In this document: positions 1 to 6,845 of the stretch, piece by piece
Position numbering within the stretch: the first letter of the stretch is position 1
Layout of the letters: every line of letters starts with the position of its first letter
Origin: DATCZS01 sp036525795
GTDB lineage: Bacteria > Actinomycetota > Acidimicrobiia > Spongiisociales > ZC4RG35
Assembly (NCBI GenBank): GCA_036525795.1
Contig: DATCZS010000099.1
Coordinates: 1-9,236 of the forward strand
DNA length: 9,236 bases
Direction: 5' to 3'
Program-made: the position numbers and the translations under genes
Notes under the pieces: model-generated
The model's input: only the letters and a program-made list of their open reading frames with translations
Database searches by the model: none
Told to the model about the DNA's origin: nothing

Positions 1-1
1 C

Positions 2-121
2 AACCTCACCACCCTCTGCTGGTACCACCACCACCGCATCATCCACGGCCTCGGCTACACCATCGACCCCCACTCCCCACCCCAACGCCGCCAACTCATC
101 GCACCCAACAACGACCCCTGA
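2..121 (+). CDS. C-terminal end of an HNH endonuclease-family protein (DUF222/13E12 type), 5' truncated by the window
   Basis: The frame is open from the window edge and ends in TGA, giving the last 39 residues. They contain LTTLCWYHHHRIIH, which matches the end of the HNH motif in the DUF222/13E12 repeat family of actinobacterial proteins: a Cys, then a His cluster, then a final His three residues on. A short tail follows, as is normal in that family. The family is multicopy in actinobacteria and often annotated as HNH nuclease, but its cellular role is poorly defined. Codon use is extreme: 34 of 39 codons end in C and none in T, more skewed than the Tad genes on the other strand. The gene converges on the Tad operon. 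The N-terminal part lies outside the window, so full length and integrity cannot be judged. Confidence 0.8.
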   Translation, partial: NLTTLCWYHHHRIIHGLGYTIDPHSPPQRRQLIAPNNDP

Positions 122-146
122 ACCGATCCGCCCCACGTCCCAGGCC

Positions 147-202
147 AGCGATCAGCGATCAGCGATCAACCCAACCCACTGGCATCCTGCATCCAACATC
201 CG
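147..202. repeat. Short array with 7-bp periodicity (AGCGATC x3, then CATCC-core heptamers x3)
   Basis: AGCGATC occurs three times in perfect tandem (147-153, 154-160, 161-167). After 14 nt (168-181), three degenerate heptamers follow in the same register: GCATCCT (182-188), GCATCCA (189-195) and ACATCCG (196-202). The stretch from 147 to 202 is thus 56 nt, or eight heptads, of which six are repeat-like. It lies in the non-coding spacer between the 3' ends of the HNH gene and the Tad operon. The rest of 122-297 shows no convincing gene. Confidence 0.7.
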
Positions 203-273
203 GCGGCGAACTTCGGTCTCCTCGTCACAGACTCGCGGGCGCTCCAACGCGCTCTCTGCTCCCCAAACACTCC

Positions 274-288
274 GGCGCACTGGGCGCC
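274..288 (-). terminator. Weak candidate terminator hairpin after the Tad operon
   Basis: GGCGC and GCGCC form a perfect 5-bp stem around a 5-nt loop, 10 nt past the stop of the last Tad gene. On the - strand it is followed by a sequence with only a short T run (GTTTGG). The stem is short and there is no proper U-tract, so this is a low-confidence call. No better candidate was seen in 122-297. Confidence 0.3.
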
Positions 289-297
289 CTGACTCCG

Positions 298-729
298 TCA
301 CGGTCTGACGTCGGCCACGGCGCGCGCCGAGGCACCGATTGCCACTGGCTCGGCACCGGCAATCCGGAGCAACGTGAACTCCACCGTCCGTCGCAGCGTC
401 ACCACCACCGTCACCTCGTCCTCCAGGACGAACCAGTCGGGGTCGAGCGTCTGGCCGCTGCCACCCGGTTGCGCCAGCAGGGATCTTTCGGCCAACTCCA
501 CGGCTTCGGCCGGCTGGAGCACGATCTCGCCCGTCTGGCGAAACACCTCTTCGTGCACGGCGTTCACCGCCGCCACGGCCGCCGCCTCCGCCATCACCGC
601 CAACTCCCGGCGTTCGGCGATCAGCCGCCACAGATCCACGCTGAGACCCCCCAGCGTGAGCAGCAGCAACCCCAGGCCCATCATCCACAGGGTCACGCTC
701 CCCTTCTCGGCACCGCCCGCAACCCTCAC
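298..729 (-). CDS. TadG-like single-TM pseudopilin/pilus assembly protein
   Basis: Encodes 143 aa. The GTG start at 729-727 overlaps the upstream stop as GTGA and has GGAG nine bases upstream; the frame is open further upstream but only as a shadow of the neighbouring gene. The short N-terminus AEKG is followed by SVTLW and a hydrophobic helix at about residues 12-34, the usual layout of TadE/TadG-type proteins, which resemble type IV prepilins with a class III leader. The residue at +5 after Gly10 is Trp rather than Glu, as is common in TadG-like proteins. The extracytoplasmic part has an Ala-rich helix (about 44-60) and then a beta-rich end. It occupies the position of Rv3654c in the Mycobacterium tuberculosis tad locus. 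It is the last gene of the operon and probably a minor pilus component or assembly factor; the exact role is unknown. Confidence 0.75.
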   Translation of the reverse strand: MRVAGGAEKGSVTLWMMGLGLLLLTLGGLSVDLWRLIAERRELAVMAEAAAVAAVNAVHEEVFRQTGEIVLQPAEAVELAERSLLAQPGGSGQTLDPDWFVLEDEVTVVVTLRRTVEFTLLRIAGAEPVAIGASARAVADVRP

Positions 730-1190
730 GGCCCGATACTCCGGTAGCGGTCCGCCATCTCGACGTGCCGATAGGACGAACGGAGGATCGGCCGGTCGAT
801 CCTCGGGATGGGAGTCACAGGGACGTCTGCCTCCAACCACACTTCGACGAGAGACCCGCGTCCGAGCCCATTCGGACCCACACACGTCGAGGCGAGGACT
901 TCGTCGACCGAGGTCACCTCGCCCCCGCACAGCGCAATCCTCAGCTGTCCGTGGTCGATGCCGTTGTTGGCCGCCAACTGGCGAAGCTGCACCATGGCCC
1001 GGGATTCGTCGCCTTCCGACACCACGATGAACCTGGCCATCTCCGCCGCCGCAGTGCGGACGAAAGCCCTGCGTTCCAGGGTTGGACCGAACGACAGAGC
1101 GATCAGAGCCAGCGGGACCAGGATGACGAGAATGCCGAGGGCAAGCTCGATGGGGGCGACCCCGCGGTCTCCCCGATGGGCGACGTTCAC
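726..1190 (-). CDS. tadE: TadE-like pseudopilin
   Basis: Encodes 154 aa from a GTG start that overlaps the preceding stop as GTGA; AGGGAGG lies about 7 nt upstream. RGDRG-VAPIE gives the class III prepilin signature: Gly10 at the cleavage point and Glu15 at +5. A hydrophobic segment follows (about 16-34), then the TadE-typical region of small and charged residues (RAFVRTAAAEMAR). The surface domain has two cysteines (88 and 103), possibly a disulfide, as is common in TadE/TadF proteins. It should be processed by the Tad prepilin peptidase, which is not in this window, and act as a minor pilin. Of the three pseudopilins here this one best fits canonical TadE; calling it TadF instead would be equally defensible. 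Confidence 0.82.
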   Translation of the reverse strand: MNVAHRGDRGVAPIELALGILVILVPLALIALSFGPTLERRAFVRTAAAEMARFIVVSEGDESRAMVQLRQLAANNGIDHGQLRIALCGGEVTSVDEVLASTCVGPNGLGRGSLVEVWLEADVPVTPIPRIDRPILRSSYRHVEMADRYRSIGP

Positions 1191-1585
1191 GGCCCCGCCT
1201 CCCTGGCCGCCGCCGCCTCGAAGGTGAAGCTCAGGTCGGGGACCGGGGGAACGAACCCGCCGAAGGTGGCGCTGGCATCGACCCGAATCCACCCGGACTC
1301 CGCGGCGCACACCGCCACCACCCCCTCACCGTACGGACCGCCCAGGAGGTCGGCGAGTGTCGCGGCGATCGCCTGCTCGCACTCCCCCGGACCCGATCCG
1401 GCCGCCGCTCCTCTTCTCGCCCCCTCATCGATGGCCAGTCGGACCACCCCGGTGGCGTATTGCATCACGATCAGATTGGCGAGGATGGCGAAGAACCACA
1501 GGGCGAATGTCGCCGCCACCACGTATTGAATCGACGCGAAGCCCCCGTCCTGTGGACGGGTTCGCTCAGGCGTCGAGGTCCTCAT
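1187..1585 (-). CDS. TadE/TadF-like pseudopilin with Gln at the +5 position
   Basis: Encodes 132 aa. The ATG at 1585 lies inside the pilin gene, a 20-bp overlap, with no clear Shine-Dalgarno, so translation is probably coupled to flp. The leader ends in Gly14-Gly15, followed by FASIQ and a hydrophobic helix to about residue 40. The layout is that of TadE-like prepilins, but the residue five after Gly15 is Gln20 instead of Glu. Two cysteines (69 and 93) could form a disulfide in the surface domain. The gene sits directly after the pilin, where Rv3655c (TadE-like) stands in the M. tuberculosis locus. It is probably a minor pilin or assembly factor. No alternative in-frame start fits the leader better. 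Confidence 0.75.
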   Translation of the reverse strand: MRTSTPERTRPQDGGFASIQYVVAATFALWFFAILANLIVMQYATGVVRLAIDEGARRGAAAGSGPGECEQAIAATLADLLGGPYGEGVVAVCAAESGWIRVDASATFGGFVPPVPDLSFTFEAAAAREAGP

Positions 1586-1769
1586 TCATGATGCGGTCGG
1601 TGATCATTGCCACGATGTCCAGACCCGCCTGCTTCAGAGCGAACCAGATCGCCACGAGGGCCACGATCGCCAGCGCCGCGTTTCCCAGGAGCTCGGCCGT
1701 GTTCAGTCCGCGCTCGTCGCGGTGAACAGCCCTCCCCCACTCGATTGCGATCAGCGCAATTCGGATCAT
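1566..1769 (-). CDS. flp: Flp-family type IVc pilin (major pilus subunit)
   Basis: Encodes a 67-aa prepilin. The leader is about 21 residues and ends in Arg-Gly; RG-LNTAE gives Gly21 at the cleavage site and Glu26 at +5, followed by the hydrophobic stretch LLGNAALAIVALVAIWFAL. This is the Flp prepilin signature, and the predicted mature pilin is about 46 aa. The subunit is inserted in the membrane, cleaved by a TadV/CpaA-type peptidase and polymerised by TadA/TadB/TadC. Unlike its neighbours it does not overlap the upstream gene: 15 nt separate it from tadC, and it has the strongest Shine-Dalgarno of the operon. That fits the high protein dosage a major subunit needs. The usual Flp Tyr-Glu pair right after +5 is not seen here. 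Confidence 0.88.
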   Translation of the reverse strand: MIRIALIAIEWGRAVHRDERGLNTAELLGNAALAIVALVAIWFALKQAGLDIVAMITDRIMNEDLDA

Positions 1770-1775
1770 CCTCTT

Positions 1776-1782
1776 CCTCCTT
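1776..1782 (-). promoter_or_regulatory. Strong Shine-Dalgarno of the flp pilin gene
   Basis: On the - strand AAGGAGG stands 6 nt before the ATG at 1769, within a purine-only run that begins inside the tadC stop region. It fixes the pilin start and marks the only non-overlapping junction in the operon. Confidence 0.75.
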
Positions 1783-1784
1783 CC

Positions 1785-2738
1785 TCATCGGAATCCCAAC
1801 AGCAATGACGGGAGCGGCGCTCCCACGAACAGCAGCATCACCGGAGCCAGGATGGCGATCGTCGGCACGAGCATCGCCGCCCGTCGGCGCGTCGCCGATC
1901 GTCGAATCGCCTCCCGCCGTCCCTCTCTGACATCTTCGGACAGCGACAACAACGCGTCGGCCAGATCGGCCCCCCGATCCTCCGCAACCGCCAGCAACGA
2001 GTAGGTGCGAGCACAGAACGGCTCCGGAGTCAGTTCGGCGATCCGCCGGAACGCCTCACCCGGCCGGGCGCCGGCCCGATGCGCTCGGAGCGCCTCCCGC
2101 AACTCGTCGATCACCTCTCCCTGGCCACGTGAACAGACCTGGGAGACGGCGTGGAGCACTCCGCCACCCGTTCTCACGCGCATGGCCAGTAGCTGATTGA
2201 CGGTGTAGATCTCGATGCGCATGCGCACCCGTCGGTCTTCGATGGCTCGTTCCAGCGCTCCCCGGCGCCGGCCGGCGCCGATCACGGCACCCAGCACGGC
2301 GAACGCCAGCACCTGTCCCGTTCCCAGCCCGATCACCCAACCGAGTGAGAGCGTCCCGATCACCCAACCGGTGACGTTCGCCAACTGCCGCAGGCGATGG
2401 GCCGCCACGCGTTCAGCCTCCGGAAGACTTGGGAACATGCCGGCCTGCTGGAGCGTGAGCGCCAGCCCCTCGTCGGTCGACCGATCGATCAGAAGGCTGA
2501 TGGCGCCGGCCAACGATGAGATCGCCGGGAGGAAGAGAGCGGGGAGCGGCAGCGAACCTCGACCGCCGGAAGAGACAGCACGGACATCGGCACTCAGCCC
2601 GAGCGCCGTCCGGCTGCCGATGACGTACGGACGAACCCGAGGACCGAGCCGGCGAGGAGGCCGAATCGCCCCTCGTAGAGCCAGCATCACGGTCAACGCC
2701 GTGAGCGCGGCGCCGATCCCCGGAAGTGACGACCTCAT
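1785..2738 (-). CDS. tadC: TadC-like inner-membrane platform protein (T2SSF domain)
   Basis: Encodes 317 aa; the ATG at 2738 overlaps the tadB stop as ATGA. Hydrophobic segments lie at about 5-22, 64-84, 122-155 and 288-313. The cytoplasmic T2SSF (GspF/PilC-like) domain spans about 174-285, with the family pattern of paired helices: VNQLLAMRVRTGGGVLHAV, later LLAVAEDRGADLADALLSL. TadC pairs with TadB to form the membrane platform on which the TadA ATPase drives pilin extraction. The N-terminal part (about 25-60) is Arg-rich and low in recognisable structure. Order and length fit actinobacterial TadC. Confidence 0.85.
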   Translation of the reverse strand: MRSSLPGIGAALTALTVMLALRGAIRPPRRLGPRVRPYVIGSRTALGLSADVRAVSSGGRGSLPLPALFLPAISSLAGAISLLIDRSTDEGLALTLQQAGMFPSLPEAERVAAHRLRQLANVTGWVIGTLSLGWVIGLGTGQVLAFAVLGAVIGAGRRRGALERAIEDRRVRMRIEIYTVNQLLAMRVRTGGGVLHAVSQVCSRGQGEVIDELREALRAHRAGARPGEAFRRIAELTPEPFCARTYSLLAVAEDRGADLADALLSLSEDVREGRREAIRRSATRRRAAMLVPTIAILAPVMLLFVGAPLPSLLLGFR

Positions 2739-3622
2739 GGCGAGGTCACCCGTTCGGAACCACCGAACACTCGCGGCTCGTCCGGTTCACGCGCCATCCG
2801 GGACGCCAGCCAGATGCCGAAGCCGCTCATCAGCGCGCCGACCACGACCACGGTGGTTCCCGCCGCGGAGCGGTAGAAGGCGCGGAACGCCCCGTCTTGC
2901 AGCGTGATCACCACGAGCACCAGCCACGGCAGCGCGAACACGGCTCGAGCGTTGATCTTCTGCTCGAGCGTCTGGGTGTGGATCTCCTCCAGGGTCCATA
3001 TGTCTCGCGTGGTGGCAGCAGCGACGTCGCGCAGGATCTCCGGCACGATCCCACCACCACGTTCGGATGCCACGATGAGCACCTCGATGACCCTGTCACT
3101 GGTCGGATCGGCGAGTTCCTCCCGTATGACTTCCAGCGCCGGCACGGTTCCGAGGGATCGGGACAGGTGCGGGTACCGCCCAAAGGCGCGCCGCAACGGC
3201 TCCGGACCCGTCTGGGTCATCTCCTCGATCGCCCGCGACAGACTGGACCCCGACGAGATCGATGCCACGAGATCGCGCAACCCGTCCGGCCACGCTCTCG
3301 CCACCTCCGACAGCCGTTTCTCGCGGACACGGCCGAAGTAGAGACGCGGGAACAACCCGACGAGCACCGACGGAACGATCGACACGGACCACACCCCGGT
3401 CACGACGAAGAACAGGGCGAAACCGATCGCCCCGGCCCCGACGGAACCCAGGAGGAACTGGCGCGGCGTCACCTCCAATCCCGCCTGGGTCAACCACTGC
3501 TGGCGACGCCCCACCTGGGGCTCTCGCTGCGCCGGCGCCCGCCCGCGCGGCAACACTCCCAGCAATGCCCCAACGAGAAGCGCGGCGAAGAGCGCAGATG
3601 CGGACGCCGCCAGCAACCTCAC
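2735..3622 (-). CDS. tadB: TadB-like inner-membrane platform protein (T2SSF domain)
   Basis: Encodes 295 aa from GTG at 3622, which overlaps the ATPase stop as GTGA. The frame is open further upstream to 3727, but that extension only shadows the ATPase 3' end and would precede the first membrane helix. TM segments lie at about 1-23, 56-74, 78-94, 226-241 and 253-273. The T2SSF domain begins at about 111 with WPDGLRDLVASISSGSSL, the typical first helix of TadB, and contains the partner half VLIVASERGGGIVPEILRDV (about 181-200). It acts with TadC as the platform of the pilus machine. The upstream Shine-Dalgarno is weak, which suggests translational coupling. Confidence 0.87.
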   Translation of the reverse strand: MRLLAASASALFAALLVGALLGVLPRGRAPAQREPQVGRRQQWLTQAGLEVTPRQFLLGSVGAGAIGFALFFVVTGVWSVSIVPSVLVGLFPRLYFGRVREKRLSEVARAWPDGLRDLVASISSGSSLSRAIEEMTQTGPEPLRRAFGRYPHLSRSLGTVPALEVIREELADPTSDRVIEVLIVASERGGGIVPEILRDVAAATTRDIWTLEEIHTQTLEQKINARAVFALPWLVLVVITLQDGAFRAFYRSAAGTTVVVVGALMSGFGIWLASRMAREPDEPRVFGGSERVTSP

Positions 3623-4902
3623 GGCAACACCGCCGTACCTGACATCACATCCGCCATGCCCACTCCCGGAGGCAGAGCCCTCTCGAGCCTTCGCATCAAC
3701 CGTCCCGGAGGCAGCGCGCCGGTCCACTCCATGGGCCGACCGACCGCCGATCGAACGAACAGCGGCTCGGTGGAGAAGTCGTCATGAAGGGACGGAACCA
3801 CCGCCAACACCTCGAGCACCTGCCGATTGAGCGAGCCCTCCCGCCCGGGAAGCACTGCTCGATCCAGATGGACGATGAGATCGATGGAGGCACTGAACAC
3901 CTTCCGAACCACCGACTCCGTGACGTTCTCTCCTGCCATCAGAGCGGCGTTGACGAGGGCCGTCAGCGCATCGAAGGCCGAATTGGCATGGATCGTGCAG
4001 GCGAACCCCGTTCCGGCGTTGACCGCCCTCGTCAGTTCGAACGCCTCGGCGCCTCTCACTTCCCCGACGACGATCCGATCAGGACGCATCGCCAGGATCA
4101 CCTTGACGAGGTCCCGCAGCGACACCTCACCTGAACCGTCGAGCCCGGGCGGTCGGGCTTCGTAGAACGATCCGTGAACCAGGGGCACGTGGAGTTCGCG
4201 CACCTCCTCGCAGCATCGGATGCATTGGTCCGCCGGTGCGGCATTGAGCAGGGCGGACAACAGGGAGGTCTTTCCGGCCCCCGGCTGGCCGGAGATCACG
4301 ACAGAAGACGAGACCTGCATCGCAGCCCAGAGGAACGATGCGGCACTCGGGGTGATCGATCCCCGTTCCACCAAACCGGGAAGGGTCTCCTTCCGCAGCG
4401 CATACCTCCGCAACGTGGCGGACAGGCCGTCCGAGATCGGCGGGATGACCGCAGTGAGACGGGCCGTGCCGTCGAGCACGCGCCCCTGCACGATCGGACT
4501 CGAGGCATCGAGTCTCCGATCGGTGAGGGCCAGCAGCCGGTCGACGACATGGCGGTTCTCGGCAGCGGTCGTCGGCTCCTCCAACCCGCGGAGGCGGCCC
4601 GAACTCTCGAGGTAACTCACCTTCGCCCCTTCGATGAACACCTCCTCGACGTCCTTGCGGGCGAGCAAATCGGTGAGCGGCCCGAAATCCGTCAGCGATC
4701 GCAGCACCCGCTCGGTCATGTCGACCGGGTTGCGGAGCGCCCGGCTTCTCCCGAGATGCGCCCGCTGCTGGTACTCCTCGACGGCCTGGCCCACCACTCG
4801 GCGGGTGGCGTCGGCGTCGACCGTGACATCCACCCTGCGTTCTTCCACCAGCGCGAGAGCCCTGCGGCGGATTTCGTCGTAGGCGTGGCTTCGGTCTGTC
4901 AT
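3619..4902 (-). CDS. tadA: TadA/CpaF pilus assembly ATPase (T2SSE family)
   Basis: Encodes 427 aa; the ATG at 4902 overlaps the upstream stop as ATGA, and an upstream in-frame extension to 4986 is rejected. The C-terminal T2SSE domain is intact: Walker A GQPGAGKT (205-212), the acidic region CEEVREL (231-237), Walker B RIVVGEVRGAEAFEL with Glu281, and the His box FACTIHANSAFDAL (300-313). The N-terminal part (about 1-110) is the all-helical CpaF extension, and 130-175 contains the conserved region before the P-loop (TARLTAVIPP, SATLRRY). The protein forms a hexameric cytoplasmic motor that hydrolyses ATP to drive Flp polymerisation through TadB/TadC. It is the best conserved protein of the locus and settles its identity as Tad. 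Confidence 0.95.
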   Translation of the reverse strand: MTDRSHAYDEIRRRALALVEERRVDVTVDADATRRVVGQAVEEYQQRAHLGRSRALRNPVDMTERVLRSLTDFGPLTDLLARKDVEEVFIEGAKVSYLESSGRLRGLEEPTTAAENRHVVDRLLALTDRRLDASSPIVQGRVLDGTARLTAVIPPISDGLSATLRRYALRKETLPGLVERGSITPSAASFLWAAMQVSSSVVISGQPGAGKTSLLSALLNAAPADQCIRCCEEVRELHVPLVHGSFYEARPPGLDGSGEVSLRDLVKVILAMRPDRIVVGEVRGAEAFELTRAVNAGTGFACTIHANSAFDALTALVNAALMAGENVTESVVRKVFSASIDLIVHLDRAVLPGREGSLNRQVLEVLAVVPSLHDDFSTEPLFVRSAVGRPMEWTGALPPGRLMRRLERALPPGVGMADVMSGTAVLP

Positions 4903-6074
4903 CGACGGCTTCCCACTTCGAACGCCGCCGCCCAGCGATCGACCGCCCGATGAAACCGCCCGCCGGTGACCAGTTGCCCGTTCCACGCTGCGAGCTCGAC
5001 CTTCCCGTCCTCAGGGAGGAATCCGAGACTGCGGGGCGAATACGTCCGCCGCAGTTCGTCGGCGAGCTCATTGCGCCGGAAACCATCCCGGGGGGCTCGA
5101 TTGATGAGGACGTCGACGCCGCCACAGGCAGCCAATCGGTCGAACATCGAGAGCCAGTCGATCAACCGCGCCAATCCGACCGGACCGCCGAACCCCACGG
5201 CCACCACCCGGTCCGCCACGCCCACCACGTCGGCGACGATGCCGCTCTCCCTGGATCCGTCCTCTGCTCGGCGACCGCCGCCGAGGTCGACGACGACCGT
5301 TCGAGCGGTCTCGCCGAGCCGTCGGAGAACTGATGTCACCTGACCGGATCTGACCTCCGTCGACTCTCCGACGTTCGGCAGGCCGGGAAGGGCGGACAAG
5401 GAGTCGGCGACCGGATGGAGCAGCCCCTCTGCTCGTGCCGCCCCGAATTCCATCTCGTCGATGGCGGACCGAATGTTCGGGTGGAGTTCCAGGCTCAAAC
5501 GCTGCGCGATGCTCGGAGACCCGAGGTCGAGATCCACGAGCACGACCGGACCTCCCCTCACAGACAGGACATGAGCCAGGGTGATGGCCACCTCTGTCGC
5601 CCCCGGTCCCCCCGGGGGCCCTCCGACCGCAACGAGCCCTTCCTCGCTGCCGATGCGGGCACTGGTCGCTTCCGGGGCCGACATCGGACCGTCCGGGCGC
5701 GTCGAGCGGTCGACGACGCCGTCTGCGACTCTGCCGATTGCGGCGAGGAACTCGTCTGGGTGTGCGGTGGCCTCGACCACGTCGGCCACGCCGCATTCGG
5801 CGAGCCGTTCCTTGCCATCGGAGAACTCTGTCGGGTCGTATACGCCGATGACCATGCGGCCGGCGTCCTGGACGAGTCCGACGAGTCTCGGCGTGAGGAA
5901 GGAGCAGATGTCGTCGATCAGCAGGATGTCGAAGGCCTCACCGACCAGATCGTCCGGGCCCATCGCCGTGAGCCGCACCCGGGCTCCGCCATGGTCGGCC
6001 AGAAAGCGATGCAGCGAATCGGACCAGCTGCGGGCTGACACGGCGATCGCCAGCTCCGGCTCGTTCGGGCTCAT
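4899..6074 (-). CDS. CpaE/TadZ-like (Ssd-type) P-loop protein with degenerate Walker A
   Basis: Encodes 391 aa; the ATG at 6074 overlaps the cpaB stop as ATGA. Residues 1-120 resemble a receiver-like domain (FDILLIDD at 48-55, then AECGVADVVEA near 92-102, with no obvious conserved Lys), as in CpaE. Residues 145-385 have the ParA/MinD fold: P-loop region GGPPGGPGAT (151-160), switch region VVLVDLDLGSPSIAQRL (177-193) and Walker B TVVVDLGG (259-266). Compared with the MinD/ParA motif KGGxGKT, both lysines are gone (Pro154 and Ala159) while the glycines and Thr remain. CpaE/TadZ proteins place the pilus machine in the cell. Position just before tadA matches Rv3660c (Ssd) in M. tuberculosis. ATP hydrolysis is doubtful; nucleotide or partner binding could persist. 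Confidence 0.85.
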   Translation of the reverse strand: MSPNEPELAIAVSARSWSDSLHRFLADHGGARVRLTAMGPDDLVGEAFDILLIDDICSFLTPRLVGLVQDAGRMVIGVYDPTEFSDGKERLAECGVADVVEATAHPDEFLAAIGRVADGVVDRSTRPDGPMSAPEATSARIGSEEGLVAVGGPPGGPGATEVAITLAHVLSVRGGPVVLVDLDLGSPSIAQRLSLELHPNIRSAIDEMEFGAARAEGLLHPVADSLSALPGLPNVGESTEVRSGQVTSVLRRLGETARTVVVDLGGGRRAEDGSRESGIVADVVGVADRVVAVGFGGPVGLARLIDWLSMFDRLAACGGVDVLINRAPRDGFRRNELADELRRTYSPRSLGFLPEDGKVELAAWNGQLVTGGRFHRAVDRWAAAFEVGSRR

Positions 6075-6790
6075 CGATCGATCCCGCCGTCGTCCTCGGC
6101 CCGTATGACGTCCAGTTCCGTGTGCTCCGGCGGCGACGCCCCGGTCGACCGGACCACCTGGATTGCGGATGAGTCCATCGCCGCAGCGAGCTCCAGCGCC
6201 TGAACGGCGTCCACGGCCACGACGACGAAGAATGCCCGGGACCCCGCGATGGAGGCTGCGCCGCCCTCTTCTGAGCGCCCGATGACCTCGGCTCCCACCA
6301 GCACGTAGCGTGCCGCGCCGTCATCGACGGCGATCACGTCTATGCGGTCCCCGACACCGATGCGGCCACCGGCTGCATTGGCGGCGTCGACAGGGAGGCT
6401 CATCGCTCGGCGGTCGGCCGGCGCCGCCGCCGGTCGCAGATGACTGGCGTTGATGAGATCGCCGCGCCGAAGTGCGGCGGTCACCACCATGCCTTCCGCC
6501 TCGGACAGCCGGTCTCGCTCCAGCGCCGGTGCGACCAACTCCGAGCCCGCGTCCAGCTCGACCAGCTCCACATGCCGGGAGACGTCGAGGATGACCCCGG
6601 GGTTGATGTCCTCGGCGGCGACGGCGACAAGCACGAAGTCGTCGCGGGCACGAAGCACCGTGAGGTTGACCAGGAAGGCGAGGGTCCCCGCTATCACCAT
6701 GACCAGCTGGGCACCGGACACGCGAGTCCACCACCGGCGGCGCGGGAGCCTGACCGGCTCAACCCCCCCGGCCGATTCGGGTCGCGTCAT
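6071..6790 (-). CDS. cpaB: CpaB/RcpC-like SAF-domain pilus assembly protein
   Basis: Encodes 239 aa. The ATG at 6790 is preceded by AGGGAG at 7 nt spacing; an upstream extension to 6904 would run into the divergent gene and lacks a signal. An Arg-rich cytoplasmic start (14-23) is followed by one TM helix (about 26-46), a SAF domain (about 53-118: VAVAAEDINPGVIL, then LRRGDLINASHL), and an RcpC-type region (about 127-215: MSLPVDAANAAGGRIGVGDR, then a beta-rich end). This is the CpaB/RcpC layout. In diderms CpaB works with the secretin CpaC; in monoderms it probably acts at the outer face of the membrane or in the wall. It is the first gene of the operon. Confidence 0.85.
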   Translation of the reverse strand: MTRPESAGGVEPVRLPRRRWWTRVSGAQLVMVIAGTLAFLVNLTVLRARDDFVLVAVAAEDINPGVILDVSRHVELVELDAGSELVAPALERDRLSEAEGMVVTAALRRGDLINASHLRPAAAPADRRAMSLPVDAANAAGGRIGVGDRIDVIAVDDGAARYVLVGAEVIGRSEEGGAASIAGSRAFFVVVAVDAVQALELAAAMDSSAIQVVRSTGASPPEHTELDVIRAEDDGGIDR

Positions 6791-6817
6791 CCGCCCACTC
6801 CCTGACGGTCTGGCAAC

Positions 6818-6823
6818 ATGGTA
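6818..6823 (-). promoter_or_regulatory. Candidate -10 element for the Tad operon
   Basis: On the - strand TACCAT (TANNNT type, the actinobacterial -10 pattern) lies 27 nt before the cpaB ATG. That would give a leader of about 20 nt containing the AGGGAG ribosome site. The hexamer 17-18 nt upstream (CGACGC/CCGACG) is a poor -35. The spacer is only 74 bp, so the operon promoter must lie here or inside the divergent gene. Confidence 0.3.
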
Positions 6824-6829
6824 TCGATG

Positions 6830-6845
6830 GACGCCGGGAGGCGTC
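6830..6845. promoter_or_regulatory. Perfect 6-bp inverted repeat in the divergent spacer
   Basis: GACGCC-GGGA-GGCGTC is a perfect palindrome with a 4-nt centre. It stands between the divergent starts at 6790 (-) and 6865 (+), next to the candidate -10 of the Tad operon and overlapping its expected -35 zone. It could be an operator or a 5' leader hairpin of the + strand gene. In GC-rich DNA a repeat this short can also arise by chance. Confidence 0.3.

Noticed and set aside
147..202. CRISPR array
   Set aside because: Units are 7 bp with no spacers, too short and in tandem, and no cas gene is near.
765..1529. Long + strand open frame (254 codons) opposite the two TadE-like genes
   Set aside because: The - strand genes have overlapping starts and stops, ribosome sites and prepilin motifs. 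The + frame is low-complexity and rich in Arg, Pro and Ser.
3623..3727. N-terminal extension of TadB from an upstream ATG
   Set aside because: It lies inside the ATPase gene, would place a Gly/Ser/Arg-rich stretch before the first TM helix, and is contradicted by the GTGA coupling at 3619-3622.
4127..5125. 332-codon - strand frame overlapping the ATPase and CpaE genes
   Set aside because: It is out of frame with the intact ATPase, which has all its catalytic motifs. It is Arg/Gly/Pro-rich as expected of a shifted GC-rich frame.
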